Notes under the pieces: model-generated
What the model was told of the DNA's origin: nothing
Database searches by the model: none
What the model saw: the letters and a program-made list of their open reading frames with translations, nothing else
Source: Poriferisodalis sp965237655
GTDB lineage: Bacteria > Actinomycetota > Acidimicrobiia > Acidimicrobiales > Poriferisodalaceae
DNA length: 64,000 nt
Direction: 5' to 3'
NCBI RefSeq assembly: GCF_965237655.1
Contig: NZ_CBDEGB010000002.1
Coordinates: 248,001-312,000 of the forward strand
In this document: piece by piece, positions 49,957 to 58,567 of the stretch
Layout: each line of letters starts with the position of its first letter
Numbering within the stretch: position 1 is the stretch's first letter
Program-made: the position numbers and the translations under genes

Positions 49957-51815
49957 GTCGAGACCATGGGGGGTGTCGCCCCAGCAGCGCACTGTGCCGT
50001 CGATCACCAGCCCGCAGGTGCGCGAATGCGACAACGCCCCGTTAGTGCTGATGCCGCCCAGATACCCGCCCGCGGACGCCTGGATCCACTCCCGGCCTCC
50101 CTCCAGCGCCGGGGCGTCGAGCTGGCCGTCGTCGTTGCGGCCCCAGTAGTCCAAAGACCCGTCATCGACCACTGCGCACGTGTGCCACACCCCCGCATCA
50201 ACCGACACATAGCCCAGGTTCGTATCGTTGTGCGAGCGATCAGCCGGCGCCTGGCCGAACCGGTTGTTGCCCCAGCACTTCGCGGCGCCGTCGTCCAACA
50301 GCGCGCATGAATGGAACCCGTCTGCCGACACCATCTCGTAATGGCGGCCGCTGCCCGCCCCCGGCACCACGGCATCGCTGCCCAACGGCCCATCACCGCC
50401 CGAGCATTCCACCCGCGTCGAAGACCCCTTCCCACCCAATACACACGAGTGCTACCCGCCAGCAGACACATGGGCCACACCCCCCACCACAGCTCCCGAC
50501 ACCTCCACGTCGCCGATGCGGTAGGTGTAGATCTTGTGGTCGGCGTTGTCGAGGACGAACATGGTGATGGCGTTGGACCAGATGCCGTAGGGGATGGCGT
50601 TGTCTGTGCGCAAGGTGAACTTGGCTGCGGTGTTGCGGGTGCCGTCGGCGAGGTTCAACGCCTTGGCGGTGGTCTCGCCGGTGGCGACGGCCCACATGGT
50701 GGCGCCGTCGGTGAACAGGCCGAACGGTCTGAACGAGTCGCCGTTGTCGTCGAAGTCGAGATCGCGTCCGGTGTCGTTGGTGCCGTAGTCGTTCTCGGGG
50801 GTGTCGGGGTCGTCGAACAGGCGGAACGCCTGCACCACCGAGGTGGCGTCGGCCACCCACAGGTAGTTCCCGTCGGTGGCCATGCCCCGGTTGGAGTTCA
50901 CCCCCGCGACGTTGAAGTCGGCGTCGATGTATTCGCGCAGCTCGAAGTCCGCCGCCGCCCGGGTGCGGCCCGGCAGGTCGTAGGCGTAGGCCATCGGGTG
51001 GGTGTTGCCGGTGGCGACGCCGTCGTCGCCCAACCACAGCCGGTCCTGGTGGCCGGTCACGTAGAACGCGTCGGTCGACGCCCCCGATATGTCCTTGGCC
51101 GAGTCCCGGTCCCCATAACCCCCCCGACAGCTTGTACGCGTAATCCTTCGCGTCGCTGTCGTCGCCCACCCACAACGTCGTCCCGTCCGACCACAAGCCG
51201 CGCGCATCGGCGTTGTCGGAATGCAACGAGAACTCCCCGAAACGGGTGCGGTCGAGGTTGTCGGTTGTTTGTAGTCGGGGTTGGACGTCTTGCGGCGGGG
51301 GGTTGTTGACGAAGACGATTTTGTTGCGGAGGACCTTGGCGGCGTCTGTCTCCTCGCTGTCGCCCCCGTCGTCTTTGCTGTCACCCCCGTCGCTGTTGTC
51401 GGGATCGTTCAGCGGGGGGGGGGGGGTATGTCGACTGCCGGCTGGTGTCGGCGGAGTTGATGGCTTTGACCCGGTACACGTAACGGGTGCTGGGGGTCAC
51501 CTCGGCGTCGGTGTAGGCGGTGTCAGCGGTTCCGGTGTCGTCGGCGACGACGTCGAAGCGGCCCACGGCGTAGCTGTCGCGCAGGCGCCGCAGGATCTGG
51601 TAGCCGTTGATGGAGGCGTCGCCGGGGTCGTCCCACGCGATGGAGATCTGGTCGTGGGCGGCCGCCACCAGCCGAAGCCCAACAGGCCGGGCCGCCACCG
51701 CCACCGCCACCGCGAGCTCAGCCGCCGCGGGCGCTGTTGCGGGGGCGACCACCGTCAGCACCAGCACAAGAGCGGCAAAGACGCCGCGTAGGCGCCTTGT
51801 TGGGAATCTGCGCAT
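49957..51815 (-). pseudogene. Secreted fibronectin type III / propeller / RCC1-repeat protein, broken
   Basis: Reads from ATG 51815: signal peptide MRRFPTRRLRGVFAALVLVL, a FN3 domain (ISIAWDDPGDASINGYQILR, TRYVYRVKAINSADTS), an acidic linker (DNSDGGDSKDDGGDSEE), a propeller-like region with repeated LWVGDD/LWLGDD/LWVADA motifs, then RCC1 repeats (HSCALLDDGAAKCWGNNRFG, HTCAVVDDGSLDYWGRNDDG). It is interrupted three times: by a 13-base C/G tract at 51414-51426, by a 7-base tract at 51119-51125, and by an in-frame TAG at 50452-50454 (SAGG-stop-HSCVLG). The C-terminus is replaced by a CoA-transferase tail. Confidence 0.85.
51414..51426. repeat. 13-base homopolymeric G tract (C on the coding strand)
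   Basis: Thirteen consecutive G on the plus strand, coding for a proline run in the FN3 protein. One base fewer, or two more, would join the FN3 frame to the downstream linker LNDPDNSDGG. It is the longest homopolymer in the window; slippage in the cell or miscounting in assembly are both possible. Confidence 0.9.
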
Positions 51816-51884
51816 TGCCGGCGGGCATATTGGATGTGTCGGCATTTCCCCCGCTGGCTGGTCAGTTGGCTAAGACGGGCTGGT

Positions 51885-51932
51885 TGCCCGAATCGCTCAC
51901 AGCTGCGATGTGCGCCCAGTCTTCGCTCCGCC
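51885..51932 (-). pseudogene. 48-bp relic of a CinA-like gene
   Basis: Matches 43564-43611, inside the CinA-like gene, at about 42 of 48 bases; the minus strand reads WAHIAAVSDSGNQ against RAHIAAVTDSGTR. Homology is not visible beyond these ends. It lies between the two divergent FN3 genes. Confidence 0.65.
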
Positions 51933-51972
51933 GGGGCGCAGCCGCACAATATTATGAACTACATTCACTGAT

Positions 51973-53289
51973 GTGCACAAATCGGTTCATGTCCTCTGGA
52001 AGCGAATCGCCGCGGCGCTGTGTGTGGCGGTGTTCATTGCGGCAGTGCCGACACACGCGCAGGCGCAATCAGAAGTCGACGAAAATGTCGCAGTCATGGA
52101 GGCGCCTACCTGCTGTCTGTACTCGTGGGGAACTACTTGGATGTTGCTCATCTGGAGTCCTGAAGGAGATGTCAGCTCTGACCGTGCGGAGGTCCGCTAT
52201 ATACGTGAGGATGCGACGGACATGTCCGACGAGAATTGGACGGTCGAGACATCCGATACGGACTACTACCACTGGGTCGAGGGTCTGGAGCGCGACGTCA
52301 GATACGTGTTCCAAGTTCGGTCCGGCAACGAGTATGGGTTCGGTCCGTGGAGCGAATCGCTGACGGACCGCACCCGTACCCGCCCCGCACCGATCCACTA
52401 GCCGACCCTGACGCGCGGCAACAGCAGCCTGAAGGTGACGTGGCCGCAGTTCGCCGATGCCGACGACATCGACTACTACGTCTACTGGATCGACGCCACG
52501 GCTCACAGTCAGTTCCTCATATCGCGCTGGAACCGCAGCGACCTCATCTCGAGCGTTGACCCCTGCAGCGACGGCGACAGTCATGACGACTTGGAATATG
52601 TGATTTTTGGCCTGATTAACACTGTCGAGTACAAGGTGGTGGTTCGGGCGCAGACGTCGTGGGGCGACATCAGCACACCGTTCCACCTCAACCAGGCATC
52701 GTCTGCGCAGCCCTACGCGTACGGGGGCACCCTGACGGCGACTGTTCCGGCGGCATGCCCGCCGGACAATTCAGAGGGAGTCCGTACCCGATCTGATGCA
52801 CAGCTTGGTCCGAGCTTCACGCTCAAATCGGCTGCGCTGCTTGAGCCTTCACCAGACGACGGCGACGACGGTGATGATGGCGACGACGGCGACGGCGACG
52901 AGGGCGACGCCCCGGTTCTGACTGCCGAATTCGTCGAGTCGACCGTTCCGCAATCCTATGCCGGCACGCGAAAGTTCACCGTACGCGTCCAGTTCAGCGA
53001 GTCGATCGCTGTGAGCTACCGCACGCTGCGTGACGACTTGCTGGAAGTGACCAACGGCAGAGCCCTCAAGTTCAAGCGCGTCGACGGGCGCAGTGACCTC
53101 TGGGAGATCCATGTCAAGCCGAGCGGCACCGATGACGTGACGTTGTCGCTCCCGGCAGCAACCGCGTGCGCGATGTCGAGTGACGGTCAAGCCCGCTCCC
53201 AGACCCAAGTGTGCACCGCCGCGGGCACGCCGCTCTCGCACGATCTCGAGCTGGACGTGCCCTACCAAGCACTTGCTGCGTCTGAGTAG
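51973..53289 (+). pseudogene. Secreted fibronectin type III protein, interrupted and 3'-truncated
   Basis: GTG 51973 begins a signal peptide (LWKRIAAALCVAVFIAAVPT, cleavage near AQAQS). FN3-like domain 1 (TDYYHWVEGLERDVRYVFQV, GNEYGFGPWSESL) is followed by TAG at 52399-52401, then in the same frame domain 2 (SSLKVTWPQFADADDIDYYV, NTVEYKVVVRAQTSWGDIS). An acidic DGDDGDDGDDGDGDEGD linker and a beta-rich domain (RKFTVRVQFSESIAVSYRTL) follow. The final stop at 53287-53289 lies inside CoA-transferase relic sequence, so the original C-terminus is lost. Confidence 0.82.
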
Positions 53290-53405
53290 TCGGTGTAGGC
53301 GAGGAACGGTCCTGCGGGTGCCCGGTCAGCCCAGCCAGTCATCTCGTAGTAGCCGGTGACCGCACCGGCGAGGTCGCAGAATGCGTCGCGACCTTGGTCT
53401 CCGCA
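53286..53405 (-). pseudogene. CoA-transferase relic with internal deletion
   Basis: The minus strand encodes GRDAFCDL joined directly to AGAVTGYYEMTGWADRAPAG and PFLAYTDYS. In CoA-transferase B these two segments are separated by about 60 residues, so an internal deletion has fused them. No start or flanking homology remains. Between here and dtd copy 2 (53406-53522) nothing else is recognisable. Confidence 0.85.
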
Positions 53406-53522
53406 GCGCGCGACGCCGCGTACTCGCCCAAGTTGAATAGTTCGAATAGTTCGGTGCGGACTCAACAAATTCTTCAGAATCTTCGGTGCTGGGCACAGCA
53501 GCTCCCCCGATGGCTGGCCAGC

Positions 53523-53960
53523 TCAGACTTCGAGCATCAGCGTCACGGGGCCGTCGTTCGTCAACTCGACGGCCATGTGGGCCCCGAACGAGCCCGTCGC
53601 CACGGTCGCGCCCAAGCGTTGCAGCTCGGCGACCAGTTCGTCGATCAACTCAGCGGCAAAGTCGGGAGCGGCCGCAGCGACGAATGAAGGACGGCGGCCC
53701 TTGCGAGTATCGCCGTAGAGCGTGAATTGGCTGACCACCAGCACCTCGCCGCTGGTCTCGGCCACAGAGCGGTTCATCTGGCCGTTCTCGTCGGCAAAGA
53801 TGCGCAGGTTCCAGATCTTGCCGGCGAGCTTCCGCGCTGAGTCCCGGCTGTCGTCGTGCGTTGCTCCCACCAGGCAGCACAGCCCGGGTCCGATCTCGCC
53901 GATGACCTGCCCAGCGACGCGCACCCGGGCGTCGGAAGCCCGTTGAACCAGAGCACGCAC
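53523..53960 (-). CDS. dtd: D-aminoacyl-tRNA deacylase, copy 2
   Basis: 145 aa, GTG 53960. All motifs of copy 1 are kept (SQFTLYGDTRKGRRPSF, TNDGPVTLMLEV), with a 4-residue insertion in ELIDELVAELQRLGATV where copy 1 has ELIDELRRLGATV. Homology between copies runs from the stop to just beyond the start codon (GAGCACGCACG). Five bases separate it from the ATPase gene upstream, so it is now expressed from that gene's promoter if at all. Confidence 0.94.
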   Translation of the reverse strand: MRALVQRASDARVRVAGQVIGEIGPGLCCLVGATHDDSRDSARKLAGKIWNLRIFADENGQMNRSVAETSGEVLVVSQFTLYGDTRKGRRPSFVAAAAPDFAAELIDELVAELQRLGATVATGSFGAHMAVELTNDGPVTLMLEV

Positions 53961-53964
53961 GCTC

Positions 53965-55179
53965 TCAGCCCCACAGACCTGCGATCGGCACCGCCTCGAT
54001 GCGATCGCCCAGGCCGTAGCGCCGGGCTCCAGTGTGGAAGACGACACCTCCAGCGAACTGTTCCACGGGCAAGTTGTCGCGCAACCATGCAAGGTGACGG
54101 GCGTCGCTCGCAGAAGGCCCGCTCGACGTCTTCACTTCGAACGCCGCCAGCCGCGTGCCGAACTCGACCACGAGATCGACCTCGTGTTCCCCACCCTGTG
54201 TGCGCAGGTGGAACATGGTGGTTCGACGCTGTGCCGCCTCAATCTCGACGCGGAGTTGCGCAGCGACGAAGGTCTCGACGATCCGACCGCGCACTGCAGG
54301 ATCCCGCCTGATGGCGTCGTTATCGGTGCCGATCAGCCATGCCGCCAATCCGGAATCTGCGAGCAAGCGCTTCGGCATCGACGTCAAGCGCTTGAGCTGG
54401 TTCGAGTGCCATGCGGGCACGTCGGCAACGAGGCGGAGGACGTTGAGCGTGCCGTGGTAGCCGACTGCAGTGCGCCGGTCCATCCCGGCCGCATGTGCCA
54501 GTGCCGTATCGGGTACCACGCCTGCGGTGTGCAGTGCGCAGGCGCCCAAGTAGCGCCGCAGCGCATCGGGGTGTCGTCGTCGTCCGTGGGCTGCGGCGAG
54601 TTCAGGCAGGTCACGCACCACGGTCGTGTCGACGTATGTGCGCATCCAATCGTTTCGGGCGCCTGCTGCCGCAGCGACAAGAGCACCGGGAAAGCCGCCG
54701 TCGAGCGCGATGTCGAGGTAGTCGAGCAGGTCCGGTGGCGCGGGAGGCACAGTGAAGCGCGCACTGGAATCCCAGCGGTCGAACAGCGAATCGGCAGCGG
54801 CATTGCCGAAGCGTTCCCTGCCTGTGAGAGGCCACATGTGCGTGGCAAGCGAGCGGCCTACCAGAGGCCATTGACCGCTGTGCAGGTCATTGCGCGACGA
54901 TCCGGTCAGGATGAACTGTCCTCCCGTGGGAATCTGCGTGTCGACAGCGCGCTTGACGGCACCCAGAACCTCAGGCGCGTGCTGCCACTCGTCGATGAGC
55001 AATGGGAACGGACCCTCGCGCAAGGCAACGTCAGGGTCGTCAAGGACCAGCCCGCGGTCAGATGTCTGATCGAGCCGCAGCGTGGATGCGGCGTGACGCA
55101 GCGCCGTCGTCGTCTTGCCCACGGCACGCGGTCCGGTGACGAACTCAGCAGGCCACGCCGCGAGATGGCGGCGCAGCAC
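53965..55179 (-). CDS. AAA-14 / DUF4143 ATP-binding protein
   Basis: 404 aa from GTG 55179. N-terminal P-loop FVTGPRAVGKTTTALRHA, Walker B-type PLLIDEWQHAPEVL, sensor FILTGSSRNDL, and a C-terminal DUF4143 domain with GRIVETFVAAQLRVEIEAAQ, FHLRTQGGEHEVDLVVEFGT, RLAAFEVKTSSGPSASDARH, whose E-VD...EVK resembles a PD-(D/E)xK nuclease-like core. The family's role is unclear. Twelve or more in-frame codons before the GTG (IDNYIPRVADS) look homologous to family N-termini but contain no usual start codon, so the start may be atypical or lost. Confidence 0.85.
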   Translation of the reverse strand: MLRRHLAAWPAEFVTGPRAVGKTTTALRHAASTLRLDQTSDRGLVLDDPDVALREGPFPLLIDEWQHAPEVLGAVKRAVDTQIPTGGQFILTGSSRNDLHSGQWPLVGRSLATHMWPLTGRERFGNAAADSLFDRWDSSARFTVPPAPPDLLDYLDIALDGGFPGALVAAAAGARNDWMRTYVDTTVVRDLPELAAAHGRRRHPDALRRYLGACALHTAGVVPDTALAHAAGMDRRTAVGYHGTLNVLRLVADVPAWHSNQLKRLTSMPKRLLADSGLAAWLIGTDNDAIRRDPAVRGRIVETFVAAQLRVEIEAAQRRTTMFHLRTQGGEHEVDLVVEFGTRLAAFEVKTSSGPSASDARHLAWLRDNLPVEQFAGGVVFHTGARRYGLGDRIEAVPIAGLWG

Positions 55180-55240
55180 ACTGTCGGCGACACGAGGGAT
55201 GTAGTTGTCGATACGGCCAATGCTAGCGCGTTACCACAGC

Positions 55241-55257
55241 TATTCCTGTACGGAATA
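55241..55257. promoter_or_regulatory. Inverted repeat upstream of the ATPase gene
   Basis: TATTCC (55241-55246), spacer TGTAC, GGAATA (55252-55257), within an AT-rich stretch about 62 bases before the annotated GTG of the AAA-14 gene. Likely part of its promoter or operator. Function inferred only from symmetry and position. Confidence 0.45.
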
Positions 55258-55292
55258 ACAGCCGTTTATTGCCTATTTTCACGGATAGATTG

Positions 55293-55380
55293 TTGTATAC
55301 AATCACGGCATGCGGCGACCTAATGGTCGATTGGCCTCGCTGGCGGGGTTGAGTGCCAGCGCCATCGCGTCCAGCGGCCT
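55293..55380 (+). other. Palindromic promoter and truncated 5' end of an unidentified gene
   Basis: The palindrome TTGTATACAA (55293-55302) contains a TATACA -10-like hexamer eight bases before ATG 55310, suggesting a leaderless gene under a repressor. The reading frame MRRPNGRLASLAGLSASAIA is cut after about 24 codons where the ridA-CoA-transferase block begins (55381). TTGTATACAA resembles GntR/FadR-type half sites; identity of the lost gene is unknown. Confidence 0.45.
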
Positions 55381-55791
55381 TCAGGGAATGATCGCGTCGA
55401 CTTCGATCTCGATGACCAGATCGGGATGGATCAGCGCCGACACCTCGACGAGGGTGGAAGCAGGGCGAATGTCACCGAAGACCTCTCCGTGGGCACGGAT
55501 GAAGTCCCCGGTCGTGCCGATGTCGGTCACGAACGACCGTGTCCGCACGACATCGCTCATTTGGGCACCCGCTTCGTTGAGCACACCTTCGATGAGTTCG
55601 AAGATCGCCTTCGCCTGCCGGTAGCAATCACCTGGGTGCGCCACGCCATCGGGTCCGAGCGTGGTGCTACCCGACACGGCCACGTAGTTGCCCAGGCGAA
55701 CCCCGCGCGAATAGCCGCCGATGGCTTCATATGGACCGCCGCTCGAGATGTTCTGTCTGCCGGCGCCTGACCCGTTGCTGTCGTTGTTCAT
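55381..55791 (-). CDS. RidA family protein, copy 2
   Basis: 136 aa from ATG 55791, about 90 percent identical to copy 1 at 49316-49726 and equally intact (GNYVAVSGSTTLGPDGVAHP, GDIRPASTLVEVSALIHPD). It follows CoA-transferase C after 41 bases, the same spacing as in copy 1, showing that ridA and the transferase tail were duplicated as one block. Confidence 0.92.
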   Translation of the reverse strand: MNNDSNGSGAGRQNISSGGPYEAIGGYSRGVRLGNYVAVSGSTTLGPDGVAHPGDCYRQAKAIFELIEGVLNEAGAQMSDVVRTRSFVTDIGTTGDFIRAHGEVFGDIRPASTLVEVSALIHPDLVIEIEVDAIIP

Positions 55792-55832
55792 GGCGACATT
55801 GTGGGGCGCTGCGGGCGTGCCGTGCTGCGCTG

Positions 55833-58334
55833 TCAGGTGATGGCGCCGGCGATGACGAGTTCGGCGATCTTTTCGGCTTCGTAACCGAGGATGCCTTCGA
55901 GCACTTCCATGTTGTGCTCGCCGAACATCGGGCCGCCCCACAGCGGCCGTCCGGGCGTGCGAGACAGCTCGAAATTGCTGTCCTCCACCCAGGTGTGGCC
56001 GTGCTTGGCGTGGGGTACCGACAAGAAGTGCTCGCGGGCGATGATCTGCGGGTCGGCCATGAGATCGGCAGCGTCGTTCACCCGATGTGCTGGCACGCCG
56101 CACTGCTGCAGCGCCGCCTCGATGGCGGCTGCTTCTTGGGGCTCAGTCCAAGCGGCGATCGCAGCGTCGATGGCGTCGCTGCGGGATTGTCGACCTGCAA
56201 CGTCCACGGCCGCCAGGTCAGCGTCTGCGCCAATCGCCAACAGGGCGTGGCCCAGATCGCTGTTCTCGCCTGCGGCCCCTACAAGCAGTCCCGCCAACGC
56301 GCTCCACTGCGCATCGGTCTCGCAGGCGATCGCGACCCAGCGGTCATCGCCGGCTGCGGGATAGACGCTGTGAGGGCACATGTGGCGGTCAGCGTTGCCA
56401 TTGCGACCGGCAGTGCGCCCATTGATCTCCTCGTCGGCGAACTCGGTCGCCAAGAAGTGCAGCGCCCCCTCCATCTGGGAGAAATCGATGTGCTGGCCCC
56501 GGCCCGTTCGATCCCGCTCGGCCAGCGCAGCCAGGATCAGCATCACGCCCAGCTTCGGCGAGATGTAGTCGGTGTAGGCGGTGAACGGGCCAGCCGGGAT
56601 GCGGTCGGGCCAGCCGGTCACCGGATAGAAGCCGGCGATCGCGGCGGCCATCGTGCCGAAGCCGGCGTACATGCGCATCGGCCCGGTCTGGCCCATCAGG
56701 CAGCTGGAGAACATCACGAGGTCGGGATTCACTTCGCGCAGCACGTCGTAGGTGAGGCCCCAATTCGCCATCGCCTTCGGCGAGAACGACTCGGTGAGCA
56801 CGTCGCACGACGCAGTGAGGTCCAGGATCACGTCGCGGGCCTCGGGCAGCGACAAGTCGAGTGTCAAGTCCATCTTCCCTGCGTTGATCGAGTGGAACTG
56901 CAGCGCGTTCTCCTGCCCGCCTTCCTCGCCGATGAACGGATGGACGCCGCGCAGGACGTCGGGGTGCAGCTCGCTTTCCACCTTGACGACGGTTGAGCCG
57001 TAGTCGGCCAGGGTTCGAGTCGCACCAGGCCCCGCCAGCGCCCACATGAAGTCGAGGATCTTGACGTCTTCTAGCGGGCGCTCCATCGATCGCCCGGTGG
57101 GGGTGAGTTCTGCCCCCCGACGGGACGTGATCGCCGGCCCGGCCGCTCCATCGGCCGTCAAGTACCGCCCCGCGTGCTCCCCGAAACGCGGTGCGGCTGC
57201 AAAGTCTGGGAGCGGGCCGCCGGTGGTCTTGGCCATCGCGCCGCACAGCCGCACTGGTTCAGGACCGCTGACGCGAGGCACCTCGGTCAGCTGCCAGTAG
57301 TCGCGCACACCCAGGTGATCGAGCGCGAGCACGTCGGCAGTCGTCGTGACGGGCGCGATGAGCAGGTTGTCCGACAGTGCTCGCTCGAGCAACTCCGCCT
57401 TCGTCTTTGAGGCCGCAAACGCGGTCAAGCACTTGATGGCATGGTCGAAGGTGTCCATCGACTCGCGGCCTTCGAAGATGGCCATGCCGAAGTCGACCCA
57501 ATCCTTGTCCCGCAGCTCGGCGTCGCAGTAGCCCTCCTCGCAGACCCATGTCAGGAGCCGGCTCGTGAAGGGTGCGATCATCGGGCCGAACAGGAACGTG
57601 ATGGTCACGTAGCCGTCAGCGCACTCGTACACCCACGGGATGAGGAAGCCGCCCAGGTTGACGGCGCCCGGGAGCCGCACCGGGACCTCGCCGCCGGTGA
57701 GCACGGCCATCATCTGGAATTGCGTGCAGTCGACGAAGGACTGCTGGGCCGAGGCGTCCACGTGCTGGCCCAGCCCCGAGGTCTGCCGCTCGTGCAGCGC
57801 CATGAGGATCGCGCCGGCGGTGTCCACCGCAGCGTTGTGCCAGGTCTGGGGTGAGCCGATGCGCACCGGTGCCCGGTCACGGTCGCCCGTCAGCGACATC
57901 GTGCCGCTTGAGGCGGCGATCGTGAGGTCGGTTGCCACCCAGCCGGTCTTTGGCCCCGTTTCGCCGAACGGCGTGATCGAGGCGGTCACGAGCTGGGGGT
58001 TGGCGGCACGCAGCACATCGAAGTCGACGACGAATGCACCACACGAGATCACCGCATCGCAGTGGGCTGCCAGCTCGGCGATCTGAGCTGAGTTCTCGAT
58101 GACCACCGAGTGCTTGCCCCGGTTGTAGACCAGAAACTCGATCGACCGCTCCGGATCCGTGACGTCGTCCACATAGGGGCCGCGGTGACGGGTGCGGTGT
58201 CCGCCGGGCGGCTCGGCGAGCACCACCTCGGCGCCGAGGTGTGCGAGCAGCATCCCGGCCAAATGCCCCCGGTCGTCGGTCAGATCCAAAATGCGGTAGC
58301 CGTCCAGCACCTCGGTGCGCTCCCGTGTCGCCAT
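55833..58334 (-). CDS. Double-domain family III CoA-transferase (C)
   Basis: 833 aa from ATG 58334 (MATRERTEVLDGYRILDLTD). Domain 1 about 10-410 (ITPFGETGPKTGWVATDLTI), domain 2 about 435-830 (VKILDFMWALAGPGATRTLA, LMGQTGPMRMYAGFGTMAAA, GRGQHIDFSQMEGALHFLAT). The catalytic Asp is kept in domain 2 (TAYTDYISPKLG) and absent at the matching place in domain 1 (QTWHNAAVDTAG). Closest in the window to CoA-transferase B. Probably co-transcribed with ridA copy 2. Confidence 0.9.
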   Translation of the reverse strand: MATRERTEVLDGYRILDLTDDRGHLAGMLLAHLGAEVVLAEPPGGHRTRHRGPYVDDVTDPERSIEFLVYNRGKHSVVIENSAQIAELAAHCDAVISCGAFVVDFDVLRAANPQLVTASITPFGETGPKTGWVATDLTIAASSGTMSLTGDRDRAPVRIGSPQTWHNAAVDTAGAILMALHERQTSGLGQHVDASAQQSFVDCTQFQMMAVLTGGEVPVRLPGAVNLGGFLIPWVYECADGYVTITFLFGPMIAPFTSRLLTWVCEEGYCDAELRDKDWVDFGMAIFEGRESMDTFDHAIKCLTAFAASKTKAELLERALSDNLLIAPVTTTADVLALDHLGVRDYWQLTEVPRVSGPEPVRLCGAMAKTTGGPLPDFAAAPRFGEHAGRYLTADGAAGPAITSRRGAELTPTGRSMERPLEDVKILDFMWALAGPGATRTLADYGSTVVKVESELHPDVLRGVHPFIGEEGGQENALQFHSINAGKMDLTLDLSLPEARDVILDLTASCDVLTESFSPKAMANWGLTYDVLREVNPDLVMFSSCLMGQTGPMRMYAGFGTMAAAIAGFYPVTGWPDRIPAGPFTAYTDYISPKLGVMLILAALAERDRTGRGQHIDFSQMEGALHFLATEFADEEINGRTAGRNGNADRHMCPHSVYPAAGDDRWVAIACETDAQWSALAGLLVGAAGENSDLGHALLAIGADADLAAVDVAGRQSRSDAIDAAIAAWTEPQEAAAIEAALQQCGVPAHRVNDAADLMADPQIIAREHFLSVPHAKHGHTWVEDSNFELSRTPGRPLWGGPMFGEHNMEVLEGILGYEAEKIAELVIAGAIT

Positions 58335-58567
58335 TTGGCCGGCATGCCCGGCCCCGAATCCCGCAAACTCTGCCAGACGCGTCCTGCAGGTGCTCAGAGG
58401 TCGAGCGGAACCGCAGCGGTGCCTGTCAGCCCGGTTCGCCTCGACTCTGTGCAGAAATGCCGCCACAGGCGGCAAAATTGCGCAGAGAAGGCGGGAAGGG
58501 CGCCGCGCCAGCCTTGACCGATGCCCAGCGGCCGCCTGCGGCCGTCAGCACAGCGTATTTTTCTGCC

